64,000 nt of DNA, taken from Adlercreutzia faecimuris. Lineage in GTDB: Bacteria; Actinomycetota; Coriobacteriia; Coriobacteriales; Eggerthellaceae. The notes under the pieces were generated by a model. The model did no database searches. It was not told where the DNA came from and was given only the letters and a program-made list of their open reading frames with translations. This document shows positions 23,856-31,520 of this stretch, piece by piece. A program made the translations under genes and the position numbers. Location: the NCBI RefSeq assembly GCF_022669055.1, contig NZ_JAJMLW010000001.1:434001-498000 (forward strand), in the 5' to 3' direction. How positions within the stretch are numbered: position 1 is the first letter of the stretch; each line of letters opens with the position of its first letter.

Positions 23856-25508
23856 ATGCCCACGTTCAGGGAGTTCCTGCGCGTCGCGGAGATCACCGCG
23901 AAGGACAAGACGTCCTCCAAGCGCATGGGCGAGATCGTGTCCATCATGCGCCGCTACCACGTGGCCCGCGGCCTCACCCCCGAGAAGGCGGTGGCCGTGC
24001 TCGAGGCGCTCGGCCCCACCTACGTGAAGATCGGCCAGCTGGCCTCGAGCCGATCCGACCTGCTGCCGAAGGCCTATTGCGACGCGTTCGAGCAGCTGCA
24101 CGACCACGTGGCGCCGCTGCCCTACGCCGAGGTGCTGGGCTGCATCGACGACGCCTACGGCGTGCCGTGGACGACCGTGTTCTCCTCCATCGACGAGGAG
24201 CCGCTCGGCGCCGCGTCCATCGCCCAGGTGCACCGCGCGACGCTTCTGGACGGCACGGTGGTGGCCGTGAAGGTGCGCCGCCCCGGCATCGTCGAGCAGA
24301 TGGCCGAGGACATCACCCTCATGAAGCACCTGCTGGCCCTGGCCGAGCTCACCACCACGTCGCACCAGACCATCATGCTGAGCCTGGACAACGCCCTGGA
24401 GGAGCTGGAGCGCACCACCGCCAACGAGGTGGACTTCACCGTCGAGCTGCGCAACCTCGAGCGCTTCCAACAGGAGCTGGCCGACCAGGAGGGCGTCACG
24501 TCGCCCATGCCCTACCCGGCCCACTCCACCGACTCGGTGCTGGTGATGGAATACGTCGAGGGCGTCGAGATCGACGACGTGGCGGCGCTGCGGGCGCGCG
24601 GCGTCGACCCGGCCGCGCTAGCCGGGCGGCTGGTGCAGAGCTACGTCACCCAGGTGCTCGACGACGGCTTCTTCCATGCCGACCCGCACCCGGGCAACAT
24701 CCTGGTGCGTGACGGCGAGATCGTCTGGATCGACCTGGGGATGACGGGTAGCCTCACCGCCAGCCAGCGGATGCTGGTGGGGCGGATGTTCCGCGCCGTG
24801 GCCACGAACAACGCCTACGACCTGAAGGAGGCCGTGCTGGGGCTGTCCACCGTGCGCGGCGAGGTCGACCACGGGGCGCTGCTCTCCCAGATGAGCAGCC
24901 TGCTGGAGGAGTACGGCACGGCGGATCTGAGCGACATCAACATGGGCGCCGTGTTCCAGGAGCTGGTCGAGGTGCTGCGCACGCAGAACCTCATCATGGC
25001 GCCGTCGGTGACGATGCTGGCCCGCGGCGTGGTGACCCTTGAGGGCGTCATGGCCGCCATCGACCCCGGCGCCAACGTGGTGCAGATCGTGTCCAAGCAC
25101 GTGGTGCGCCAGTCGCTGTCGCCGCACCACATCGAGGAGCGCGTCGTGTCGCTGCTCACCGCGTCGGCGGAATCGGCCGAGGCGATGACGCGGCTGCCGC
25201 GCCAGGTATCCAACGCGGTGGAGATGCTCAACCGCGGCGAGCTGTCGGTGACGGCCGACATGAAGGTGCCGGCTAACGCGCTGGCGACGCTCTATGCCGT
25301 CTGCGGGCGCATCGCGCTGGCGATGATATCCGCCGGGCTGTTCATGGGGTCGTCCATCCTGTGCACGACCAACATGGAGCCGCGCATCCTGGAGGTGCCG
25401 GTGCTCGGCGCGCTGGGATATCTGGGCGCGCTGGTGCTGGGCGTGTACGTGATCTACCGCACGCTGGCGAGCCGCCACCGGATGCGCAACGACGAGGAGC
25501 TGCGGTAG
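23856..25508 (+). CDS. ABC1/UbiB-family atypical kinase (AarF type)
   Basis: A 550-residue atypical protein-kinase-like ATPase tied to quinone biology in other bacteria. Family motifs are clear: the KxGQ helix (YVKIGQLASSRSDLLP), the Ala-rich nucleotide loop (AASIAQVHRA), the Lys in VAVKVRRPG, Glu in ELERTTANEVDFTVE, catalytic FFHADPHPGNIL and the DFG-like WIDLGMTG. Two C-terminal membrane segments (about 495-545) anchor it. The ATG at 23856 has AAGGAGG 7 bases before it and is preferred to the ATG at 23802. The organism makes menaquinone (menF and menD in this window), which gives UbiB a plausible setting, but the true substrate is unknown. The next gene follows after 27 bases. Confidence 0.93.
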   Translation: MPTFREFLRVAEITAKDKTSSKRMGEIVSIMRRYHVARGLTPEKAVAVLEALGPTYVKIGQLASSRSDLLPKAYCDAFEQLHDHVAPLPYAEVLGCIDDAYGVPWTTVFSSIDEEPLGAASIAQVHRATLLDGTVVAVKVRRPGIVEQMAEDITLMKHLLALAELTTTSHQTIMLSLDNALEELERTTANEVDFTVELRNLERFQQELADQEGVTSPMPYPAHSTDSVLVMEYVEGVEIDDVAALRARGVDPAALAGRLVQSYVTQVLDDGFFHADPHPGNILVRDGEIVWIDLGMTGSLTASQRMLVGRMFRAVATNNAYDLKEAVLGLSTVRGEVDHGALLSQMSSLLEEYGTADLSDINMGAVFQELVEVLRTQNLIMAPSVTMLARGVVTLEGVMAAIDPGANVVQIVSKHVVRQSLSPHHIEERVVSLLTASAESAEAMTRLPRQVSNAVEMLNRGELSVTADMKVPANALATLYAVCGRIALAMISAGLFMGSSILCTTNMEPRILEVPVLGALGYLGALVLGVYVIYRTLASRHRMRNDEELR

Positions 25509-25535
25509 GGCCGCGGACGAGGAAGCGAGGAGAGC

Positions 25536-26597
25536 GTGCTAGCCGAGAAGATATGCGACGAGCCCGAGGTGTGGCAGCTGCGGGTGCCCTTCGCCAACGT
25601 CGTGACCACCGAGACCAACGTCTACGTGGTGCGCGACGGCGACGACGTGCTGGTGGTGGACGCCGGCGCCCCGACGGAGGGCGCGGCGCTCTACTTCGCC
25701 ACGGCGCTCGAGGAGCTGGGGGTCGACCGGCACCGGGCGCGCTACTTCCTCACGCACCTGCACTACGACCACGCCGGGCTCGTGGGCGGCTTCGTCCCCG
25801 ACGACGCCACGGTCTATGTGTCCCGCGGCGAGCTGGAGGCGGCGTCCCCCGACTTCAGCGAGCGGAGCGCCCACTACTCCTGCGAGCGCTTCCAGGAGGA
25901 GGGCCTGCCGCAGGCCGCGGCCCTGCGCGCCCATGCCCCGCTGCGGGTGGCCACGCCCATCGACGTGGAGCGCCGCCCGGTCGTGGTGGTGGGCGAGGGC
26001 GACGAGGTGGCCGTGGGACGGCACCGCTTCCGCGTGGTGGAGGTGCCCGGCCACACCCGCGGGCACGTGGCGCTGCTGCACCCCGACACGGGCGCCTGCT
26101 TCACGGGCGACCACGTGCTGTTCATCATATCGCCCGGGCTTTCGCTGTTCCTGGATGGGACGGACTCGCTGCGCGCCTACATCGACAGCCTGGACAAGCT
26201 GGCGGGGCTCGGGTGCTCGCGGCTGTTCATCTCGCACGGGGACAACCGTCCCGACTTCCCCGAGCGCATCGAGGCGCTCAAGGCGCACCACGCCAAGCGC
26301 CTGGACGCCATGGTGCGCGAGGTGGCCGACGCTGCCGCGCGGGGCGAGGAGCCGACCGGCGTCCAGATCATCCGCGGGCTGCGCTGGCGCGTGCCCTTCG
26401 CCAGCATCGACGAGTGCGAGCCGCTGCAGCAGTGGAGCATCTACACGCTGGGGATCGTGCTGCTCGACCACCTGGTGGGCGAGGGGCGCCTGGAGCGCCG
26501 GGTCGACAGCGAGGGCGTGCACCGCTACCGCCTGGGCGCGGCGGGCTATAATGGAGGAGACGCGCCGGAATGCGCGTCTGATCAGGCCATCGGTTAG
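25536..26597 (+). CDS. metallo-beta-lactamase-fold hydrolase
   Basis: A 353-residue cytoplasmic hydrolase. The zinc site has the THLHYDHAG motif (HxHxDH), then the later His in VPGHTRGHVALL, Asp in FTGDHVLF and His in FISHGDNRPD. The C-terminal part (about residues 255-340) is helical with a winged-helix look (VLLDHLVGEGRLERR), as in the lactamase-B associated C-terminal domains of LACTB2-like enzymes. The GTG start follows AGGAGAGC and is 27 bases after the kinase-like gene, so the two may be co-transcribed. The final codons contain AGACGCGC and GCGCGTCT (26559-26580), a strong hairpin just before uspA. Substrate unknown. Confidence 0.88.
   Translation: MLAEKICDEPEVWQLRVPFANVVTTETNVYVVRDGDDVLVVDAGAPTEGAALYFATALEELGVDRHRARYFLTHLHYDHAGLVGGFVPDDATVYVSRGELEAASPDFSERSAHYSCERFQEEGLPQAAALRAHAPLRVATPIDVERRPVVVVGEGDEVAVGRHRFRVVEVPGHTRGHVALLHPDTGACFTGDHVLFIISPGLSLFLDGTDSLRAYIDSLDKLAGLGCSRLFISHGDNRPDFPERIEALKAHHAKRLDAMVREVADAAARGEEPTGVQIIRGLRWRVPFASIDECEPLQQWSIYTLGIVLLDHLVGEGRLERRVDSEGVHRYRLGAAGYNGGDAPECASDQAIG
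26547..26552 (+). promoter_or_regulatory. possible -10 box for uspA
   Basis: TATAAT lies inside the last codons of the MBL gene, 55 bases before the uspA start. It is a perfect -10 hexamer in very GC-rich DNA, but no -35 is visible. Confidence 0.35.
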
Positions 26598-26606
26598 GAG
26601 GGCATG

Positions 26607-27077
26607 ATGTACAAGAAGGTACTGGTTCCCTACGACAAGTCCGATCCGTCGCGGCGGGCGCTGGCCCAGGCGCTCGAGCTGGTGGCCGGCGTGCCCGACG
26701 CCGAGATCACCGTCCTCACCGTGGTGGACTGGCACGACTTCAACGCCGAGACCTTCAAGATCGCCTCGCGCATGTCCGGCGTGATGGGCGACTCCGTCGA
26801 CATGATCGCCATCGCCGACGTGGGCGAGCAGGCTGCTCGCGAGGAAAGCGAGCGCGTGGCCGAAGACATAGCGGACGTGATCGGCGACGCCGACATCGTG
26901 TCCATCGCCATCGTGAACGGCTCGCCGCACGACTCGATCACCGCCTACGCGGACGAGGGCGGCTACGACTGCATCGTCATGGGCCACCGCGGCCTGGGCG
27001 CCATGCGCGGCATGCTCGGCAGCGTCTGCTACTCGGTGCTGCACAAGACGTGCATGCCGGTGCTCGTGGTGAAGTAG
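26607..27077 (+). CDS. universal stress protein, UspA family
   Basis: A 156-residue single-domain stress protein of the ATP-binding type. The N-terminal strand KKVLVPYDKSDPSRRAL and the nucleotide motif G-x2-G-x9-G-S (GHRGLGAMRGMLGS) are both present. Two adjacent ATGs exist at 26604 and 26607; the second gives 5 bases from GGAGG and is chosen. It ends 24 bases before a strong bidirectional terminator. Confidence 0.93.
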   Translation: MYKKVLVPYDKSDPSRRALAQALELVAGVPDAEITVLTVVDWHDFNAETFKIASRMSGVMGDSVDMIAIADVGEQAAREESERVAEDIADVIGDADIVSIAIVNGSPHDSITAYADEGGYDCIVMGHRGLGAMRGMLGSVCYSVLHKTCMPVLVVK

Positions 27078-27100
27078 GGCGCGCGGCACCCAGCACGCAA

Positions 27101-27134
27101 GCGGCGCCCCCGGTCGTCTGACCGGGGGCGCCGC
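27101..27134. terminator. bidirectional terminator between uspA and pspA
   Basis: GCGGCGCCCCCGGT pairs with ACCGGGGGCGCCGC around a 6-base loop. It sits between convergent genes and is followed by GTTCTTCCC on the plus strand. Confidence 0.75.
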
Positions 27135-27164
27135 GTTCTTCCCGCTGCTCTTCTCGTCGGGCGC

Positions 27165-27851
27165 CTACTGGATGCCCATCTCGGCCTTCATGCGCGCCAG
27201 CTCGTCGTCGACGGCGGCGGTCGATCCGGCCTCCTCGTACTTCTTCTCCAGCTCGGCGGCGGGGTCGGCCGGCTTGGCGCTCAGCTCGGCCATGGCGTTG
27301 GAGCGGTCGAGCATCTCGTCGGCCTTGGCCTCCATGCGGTTGAAGGCGCCGATGGCATCGGCCGCGCTGTCGCCGGCGGAGGTGAGGTCGTTCACCTTGT
27401 CCTGGGTCTTGGCGACGGCCACCTTCGCCTTGATGGACTGGCGGCGGCCCTGGAGCGTCTCGATGTCGCTGACCAGCTTGTCGTGCATCTGGCGCATCTT
27501 CTCGGCGTTGTCCTTGGCCGCGTTGTAGGCGATCATCAGGCCCTCGTTGTGGGCCTCGAGCTGCTGCTTCTTGGCCAGGAAGGTGCGGGCGTCGGCCTCG
27601 CTGCCGGCCTCGAGGGCCTTGCGGGCCAGCCCGTCGTAGCGGTCGATCTCGGCCTGGTTCTCGTCGACGACGCGCTTGCAGCGGGCCTCCTCGGCCATGA
27701 CGCCGGCGGTGGCCTCGCGCACCTCGGCCAGGCTCTCCGTCAGCTCGCGCAGGTACTGGTCGACCATCTTCTCGGGGTCTTCCGCCCGGTCGAGCAGGTC
27801 GTTGATGTTGGCCTTGATGATGGAGGTGAAGCGATCGAGGATTCCGCTCAT
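27165..27851 (-). CDS. pspA: PspA/IM30 family membrane-stress protein
   Basis: A 228-residue, almost wholly coiled-coil protein of the phage-shock/Vipp1 family (ESCRT-III superfamily) that polymerises on damaged membranes. The start, SGILDRFTSIIKANINDLLDRAEDPEKMVDQYLREL, is cited here in short pieces: IIKANINDLLDRAEDPE is the canonical N-terminal helix and membrane-binding region. Long heptad helices fill residues 30-185, and a flexible Ala/Pro segment precedes a short final helix. ATG at 27851 follows CAGGAGAG. The next gene downstream in the transcription direction is uspA, convergent. The upstream neighbour (27928-29355) is on the same strand, 76 bases away, so a two-gene stress operon is possible. 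Confidence 0.93.
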   Translation of the reverse strand: MSGILDRFTSIIKANINDLLDRAEDPEKMVDQYLRELTESLAEVREATAGVMAEEARCKRVVDENQAEIDRYDGLARKALEAGSEADARTFLAKKQQLEAHNEGLMIAYNAAKDNAEKMRQMHDKLVSDIETLQGRRQSIKAKVAVAKTQDKVNDLTSAGDSAADAIGAFNRMEAKADEMLDRSNAMAELSAKPADPAAELEKKYEEAGSTAAVDDELARMKAEMGIQ

Positions 27852-27927
27852 GGGTTCTCTCCTGTCTGGCCCGCGGGCCGGTCGTGTTCCCGCGCGTGCG
27901 GGGATTGCGTTGCCTGAAGGGGCGCGC

Positions 27928-29355
27928 TTAGGCGTCGGGCCCCTTGGTGCCGGGGGTGGGGGCGCCCGCGTCGGGCGTCGGGGTAGCGCCGCCGGGTGCT
28001 TGCGCGGCGGCCGGGGCGGGCGCGTCGGGCGTCGGGGCGGTCGGCGTCGGCGTCGCCGGGGCCGCGGCGCTGGCGCCGGTGCTGGGCGTCGGGGTCGCGG
28101 CGTTGGCGGCGGTGCTGGGCGCCGGGGCGGACTCGTACTTGGCGGCGAGGTCCTCGGCCGCCGTGTCGCCGAACTTCTCCAGCGGCGTGTTGAGGATCTG
28201 CTCCATGCGGCGCGACTCGCGCTCGCGCTGGTCGCGGTTGCGCTTGACGATGATGACGACGGCCGCGATGGCGATGATGACGACCGCCGCGATGGCCAGC
28301 GGCACGACGGGCGACTTCGTTACCGTCATGATGCGCTCGCCGGTGTCGGCGAAGGCCCGCGAGAAGATCTGCTCCTCGGAGAGGGACTGGTCCTGGTAGT
28401 AGCGGTCGAGGTAGTCGGCCAGCACGGCCACGGCCTCGTCGTCCATGATCGTCTTGGCCTGGCTTCCCACGGCGTAGCCGGCGTTGAACGAGCCGTCGCC
28501 GTCGTCGCAGAACACCAGCAGGAAGTGGGCCTCGTCGTCGAAGAGCTCGCCGTAGAGCCGGTCGGCCATCTGGGCCAGCTGCTCGGTGGAGGCGGCGGTG
28601 CCGTTGGGCAGGATGTAGACGTAGGGCCACACGCCCGTCTCGTCGTGGAACTGGCGCAGGCCGTCCTCCAGCGCGTGCGGCGTGCGGATCCAGTCGCCGT
28701 CCTCGTCGGTGTAGTAGGGGGTGACGAGCGCCGCGTCGGCGGGGAGCGCCTCGCGCTCGACCGAGGATCGCGTGATGGAGTCGGCCGAGCAGCCGCCGCC
28801 GAACGCGCCGAAGATGAGCAGAGCGAGCGCGATGGCGGCCACGATGATGAAGGCGACGCCGCAGCCGGACTTGCTGGCGCTGCCGGCGCCCGGGCTGCCG
28901 GGGCTTGCGGGGCCGTTGGGGCCGCTGGGTGTGCCGTAGCCGGCGGGGTTGGCGCCGGGCGTTGCGTTGGCGGGGGCGCCGTAGCCGGCGCCCGCAGGAT
29001 TGGCGGGGCTGCCGGGAGCGCCGGCCTGCGGGTCGGCGGCGTAGGGCGCGCCGTCCGCGTAGGGGGTGGCGTAGGGAGACTGGCCGGCGCCGGGCTGCTG
29101 GGGGTAGGGCTGCTGCGCCGGGGGCGCGGTCGTGCCGCCGCCGATGTTGATGCGCGGCGCGAAGATGGTGGGGAACCCGCCGAACAGGCCGCCGAAGCCG
29201 CCGCCGCGGTAGGGGGATCCGCCGCGCGGGCTGCTCCCCAGGCTGCGGCCGCCGCTGCGGCGCCCGCCGGAGAACCCGCCGGACGACCGCCCGCCGCCGG
29301 AGAACCCGCCGAAGCCCCCGCCCCCGCTTCGCCCTCCGCCGCTCGATCTGCCCAT
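27928..29355 (-). CDS. membrane protein with Gly/Ser-rich N-terminus and extracytoplasmic TPM-like domain
   Basis: A 475-residue protein. The N-terminus (1-55) is a Gly/Ser/Arg-rich segment, followed by Pro/Ala/Gly/Tyr-rich low complexity (about 60-165). One membrane segment (about 172-192) leads to an exposed domain (about 195-350) with WPYVYILPNGTA, EQLAQMADRLYGELF, FLLVFCDDGDGSFN and DYLDRYYQDQSLS, resembling the TPM/YgcG domain. A second membrane segment (about 353-375) is followed by a basic stretch and a Thr/Pro/Ala-rich tail. ATG at 29355 follows AAGGAG; the frame extends further upstream but without a ribosome site. The position before pspA suggests envelope stress. The function is not known. 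Confidence 0.75.
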   Translation of the reverse strand: MGRSSGGGRSGGGGFGGFSGGGRSSGGFSGGRRSGGRSLGSSPRGGSPYRGGGFGGLFGGFPTIFAPRINIGGGTTAPPAQQPYPQQPGAGQSPYATPYADGAPYAADPQAGAPGSPANPAGAGYGAPANATPGANPAGYGTPSGPNGPASPGSPGAGSASKSGCGVAFIIVAAIALALLIFGAFGGGCSADSITRSSVEREALPADAALVTPYYTDEDGDWIRTPHALEDGLRQFHDETGVWPYVYILPNGTAASTEQLAQMADRLYGELFDDEAHFLLVFCDDGDGSFNAGYAVGSQAKTIMDDEAVAVLADYLDRYYQDQSLSEEQIFSRAFADTGERIMTVTKSPVVPLAIAAVVIIAIAAVVIIVKRNRDQRERESRRMEQILNTPLEKFGDTAAEDLAAKYESAPAPSTAANAATPTPSTGASAAAPATPTPTAPTPDAPAPAAAQAPGGATPTPDAGAPTPGTKGPDA

Positions 29356-29595
29356 AGGAGCTCCTTCCCGATCCCAGCGCATCCAACCACGCCGCGCGTT
29401 CGCAAGCGCCATGTGCTCGCGTGCCGAAGCGCGCCGCTTCCGCCTATTATGAGGGAGTTGCCCAGCATTCCCCGCGTGCCCGCGCGCTTGACGCGAAACC
29501 GATAAGTTCGCCCGCTCCCCCCGCGTCTTTCCCTGGCTGCTTCCTTCCGCCCCCCCTCATCCCCGCCCCCGCTTCCACTCCCCCCCCCGCTTCCA

Positions 29596-29713
29596 CCCCC
29601 CCCATCCATCCCCCCCCATCCATCCCCCCCCATCCATCCCCCCCCATCCATCCCCCCCCATCCATCCCCCCCCATCCATCCCCCCCATCCATCCCCCCCA
29701 TCCATCCCCCCCC
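29596..29713. repeat. C-rich tandem repeat (CCCCCCCATCCAT)n
   Basis: About eight copies of a 13 to 14-base unit of the form CCATCCATCCCCCC, differing mainly in the length of the C run. The minus strand carries many GGGGGGG runs separated by ATGGAT, so it can form G-quadruplexes. Slippage in replication is likely. Confidence 0.9.
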
Positions 29714-29784
29714 ACCTCTGCCCCCCCATCTGTCCTTCGTTCCCGGCCCTCTCCTTCCCTCTCTTCTCCCGCATTTCGGCAAAA

Positions 29785-29800
29785 TGTTTCACGCGAAACA
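29785..29800. promoter_or_regulatory. degenerate parS (ParB-binding) site
   Basis: TGTTTCACGCGAAACA differs from the palindromic parS 16-mer at one central base. Two perfect copies lie 0.8 and 1.3 kb further on. Confidence 0.6.
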
Positions 29801-29819
29801 CTCTGGAGCTAGATCAAAA

Positions 29820-29853
29820 TTCAGGGTGCTACGAAATTTCGTAGCACCCTGAA
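29820..29853 (-). terminator. perfect 34-bp palindrome, probable terminator of the Nudix gene
   Basis: TTCAGGGTGCTACGAAA is followed directly by its reverse complement. On the minus strand it lies 65 bases after the Nudix stop and is followed by ATTTTGATC, as in a Rho-independent terminator. Perfect symmetry without a spacer is unusual. Confidence 0.5.
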
Positions 29854-29918
29854 GGGAGGTACCCATGTAGCGGGCGTTGCCGGTTGTGGGGACACGAGGC
29901 GGGGATGCGTCCCCGCGG

Positions 29919-30536
29919 CTAGTCGAAGGGCGGGATCCAGGTGGGGGAGCGGTGGGCCTCGAGGCACAGGCGGATCTGCTCCTCGGTGTTCTTCCCGGCC
30001 GAGAGCTCGGGCAGCTCGTCGAGGGCGAAGTAGCGGGCGTCGGTGGTCTCGCTGTTCGGCGTGAACGCGCCCCCGAGCGCGGTGCACTCGACGAACGCCT
30101 TCGTCACGCCGTAGGCCGACCGGGGGTGGTTGCGCCGCCCGCCGTCGTGGAGAGCGATGAGGCGCTCGGCGCGCACGTCGAGCCCGGCCTCCTCCTTTGC
30201 CTCCTTCACCGTGTTCTCGCCGATGGAGAGGTTCACGTCGCACCAGCCGCCCGGGAGCGACCAGCGGCCGTCCCTCTCGCGCACCAGCAGGATGCGGTCG
30301 CCGTCGAAGATGGCCGCCCGCGTGTCGAGCTTGGGGGTCTGGTAGCCGGTCTCGTTGCAGAAGAGGCCGCGCACCGTGGCGATGGGGAGGTCGGACAAGG
30401 CGGCCATCATCTCGGCGGCGATGGTGCGGATGCGCTCGTAGCGCTCCAGGTCGAAGTCGTCGCGCCCGTAGAAGAGCCCGGCCTGCGCGAGGCTCTGTAG
30501 CTCCACCGTCCAATCGAGCCAGGGGTTGTCGCTCAT
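29919..30536 (-). CDS. Nudix hydrolase
   Basis: A 205-residue hydrolase of nucleoside-diphosphate derivatives. The Nudix box is SLPGGWCDVNLSIGEN then TVKEAKEEAGLD, containing the Gly, Glu-rich and Glu-Glu-x-Gly elements; the usual Arg of REUxEE is replaced by Lys (VKEAKEE). A helical N-terminal domain (about residues 1-60) of the Nudix-N type precedes it (WLDWTVELQSLAQAGLFYGRDDFDLERYERI). Such proteins include ADP-ribose and sugar-nucleotide pyrophosphatases; the substrate cannot be fixed. ATG at 30536 follows GGAAAGGAGC. It lies in the parS cluster. Confidence 0.92.
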   Translation of the reverse strand: MSDNPWLDWTVELQSLAQAGLFYGRDDFDLERYERIRTIAAEMMAALSDLPIATVRGLFCNETGYQTPKLDTRAAIFDGDRILLVRERDGRWSLPGGWCDVNLSIGENTVKEAKEEAGLDVRAERLIALHDGGRRNHPRSAYGVTKAFVECTALGGAFTPNSETTDARYFALDELPELSAGKNTEEQIRLCLEAHRSPTWIPPFD

Positions 30537-30598
30537 GGCCGCTCCTTTCCGTCACGTCCAACATAGCACGCAGGACCGTTGTGGCGATAGGCGGGGAG

Positions 30599-30614
30599 TG
30601 TTTCACGTGAAACA
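30599..30614. promoter_or_regulatory. parS site (perfect)
   Basis: TGTTTCACGTGAAACA is a perfect 16-bp palindrome matching the well-known ParB-binding centromere consensus. It lies 63 bases upstream of the Nudix start. parS sites mark the origin-proximal part of bacterial chromosomes. Confidence 0.85.
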
Positions 30615-30691
30615 TCCGGGGCGAGAGATGCGCGCGGAGCGAGGGACGTATGCGTGGCGCGCGGCGACGGAGGGGTGGCGCGACGGGAACG

Positions 30692-30865
30692 CTAGTTTTG
30701 CGGCGGGACGCCCTTCTCCTGCTCGATGAGGCGATGGGCCTCGAGGATGCCGTTCTTCACCGCGGCCTTCACGAGGAAGTAGCCGATCACTAGCAGAATC
30801 GCGATCGGGATCAGGTACACGAGCAGCACAAAGACGTCCACGACGCTAAGCCCCATGATTTTCAC
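30692..30865 (-). CDS. 57-residue single-pass membrane protein
   Basis: A short gene. GTG at 30865 has GGAGG 5 bases upstream (a good ribosome site), while an in-frame ATG 9 bases later is too far from it. The product has a hydrophobic segment from about residue 8 to 32 (VVDVFVLLVYLIPIAILLVI), then a basic, helical tail (AAVKNGILEAHRLIEQEKGV). Codon use and the ribosome site support a real protein; an N-out or N-in orientation is not decided. Small proteins of this look are common but the family could not be named with certainty (DUF6019-like at best). It has no operon partner. Confidence 0.68.
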   Translation of the reverse strand: MKIMGLSVVDVFVLLVYLIPIAILLVIGYFLVKAAVKNGILEAHRLIEQEKGVPPQN

Positions 30866-30954
30866 GAGTTCCTCCTCAATCTCTGCGAAGCCTTTCCCTT
30901 TTTCGACAACCTACCATGCCGCGCAGGCCGAAATGAGCACGGAGCCAGGAAATT

Positions 30955-30974
30955 CCCCCCCCGGGGGGGGGGGG
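30955..30974. repeat. C8-G12 homopolymer tract
   Basis: Eight C followed by twelve G at 30955-30974, flanked by AAATGAGC (30931-30938) and its reverse complement GCTCATTT. Slippage is expected. It lies about 90 bases upstream of the small membrane protein gene. Confidence 0.9.
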
Positions 30975-31103
30975 CTCATTTGCCTTCCTCAGCGGCGTCA
31001 CGCGGCGATTGGGCACCCAGGCCCAACTGCCGCGCGCGGGCGGTGCGCGAGGGCGTCCGCGACGACATGCCGACAAACTGCCGCAATCCGCCAACCAAAC
31101 GAA

Positions 31104-31119
31104 TGTTTCACGTGAAACA
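31104..31119. promoter_or_regulatory. parS site (perfect)
   Basis: A second perfect TGTTTCACGTGAAACA, 505 bases from the first. The two perfect sites plus the degenerate one at 29785 form a cluster within 1.35 kb. Confidence 0.85.
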
Positions 31120-31318
31120 TTTTGAACGCGTGCGGCGCGTGGGAGGGCGTGCGAGGCGCGCGGCGCGTGGCGGTGAGAGGGGCCCGAAGGGAACGCGGGA
31201 TGGGCATGCGCGTGGGGAAGGTGCGGGAGGGTGTGCGGGATGCGCGGAGCGGAGTGCGGGGTGCGCGTGCAGCATGAAGCACGTATGGTGCGGGGCGAGG
31301 TTTGGGGGTGAATGCGAA

Positions 31319-31340
31319 GCGGCCCCCAGATGGGGGCCGC
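31319..31340 (-). terminator. terminator of the original tRNA-Thr gene
   Basis: GCGGCCCCCA and TGGGGGCCGC form a hairpin, followed on the minus strand by TTCGCATT. It lies just beyond the displaced tRNA 3' end, so the integration separated it from the tRNA by 6 kb. Confidence 0.65.
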
Positions 31341-31349
31341 TTGGTTTCG

Positions 31350-31395
31350 TGGAGCCAACGAGCGGACTCGAACCGCTGACCTGCGCATTACGAGT
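31350..31395 (-). repeat. left attachment site: displaced tRNA-Thr 3' end
   Basis: 46 bases identical to the last 46 bases of the intact tRNA-Thr gene at 37314-37359, including the CGT anticodon-arm 3' half, T arm and CCA. It lacks the 5' half, so it is not a tRNA gene. The original host terminator lies beside it at 31319-31340. Confidence 0.93.
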
Positions 31396-31425
31396 CACCA
31401 AAACACCAGATCAGATAGGGTTTTT

Positions 31426-31520
31426 ATAGTGATCTGCGCTCGCAAGATGCCCTATTGATAGTGATCTGCGGTGATTCGCAATCGTCCGTAATCGTGCGCA
31501 TTCGCAGACGATTCGCAGAT
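31426..31520. repeat. direct repeats near the left att site (probable integrase arm sites)
   Basis: ATAGTGATCTGCG occurs twice (31426-31438 and 31458-31470). A further 23-base repeat, GCATTCGCAGACGATTCGCA and then GAT, at 31498-31520 recurs at 37222-37244 near the other end in the same orientation. This is the layout expected for arm-type binding sites of a tyrosine recombinase and its excisionase. Confidence 0.7.

Larger units (their letters stand above)
29356..29918. other. 563-base intergenic region: C-rich repeat, parS-like site, palindrome
   Basis: No gene is seen. From left to right it holds the leader of the membrane-protein gene, a pyrimidine-rich stretch with a 14-base-period tandem repeat (29596-29713), a ParB-site-like 16-mer (29785-29800) and a perfect 34-bp palindrome (29820-29853). 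Confidence 0.7.

Noticed and set aside
29596-29713. The repeated CCATCCATCCCCCC pattern considered as a CRISPR array.
   Set aside because: Units are 13-14 bases with no spacers of constant length and no cas genes; it is a tandem repeat.
31350-31395. A second tRNA-Thr gene.
   Set aside because: Only the 3' 46 bases are present; the D arm and the 5' acceptor half are missing. It is the displaced att copy.
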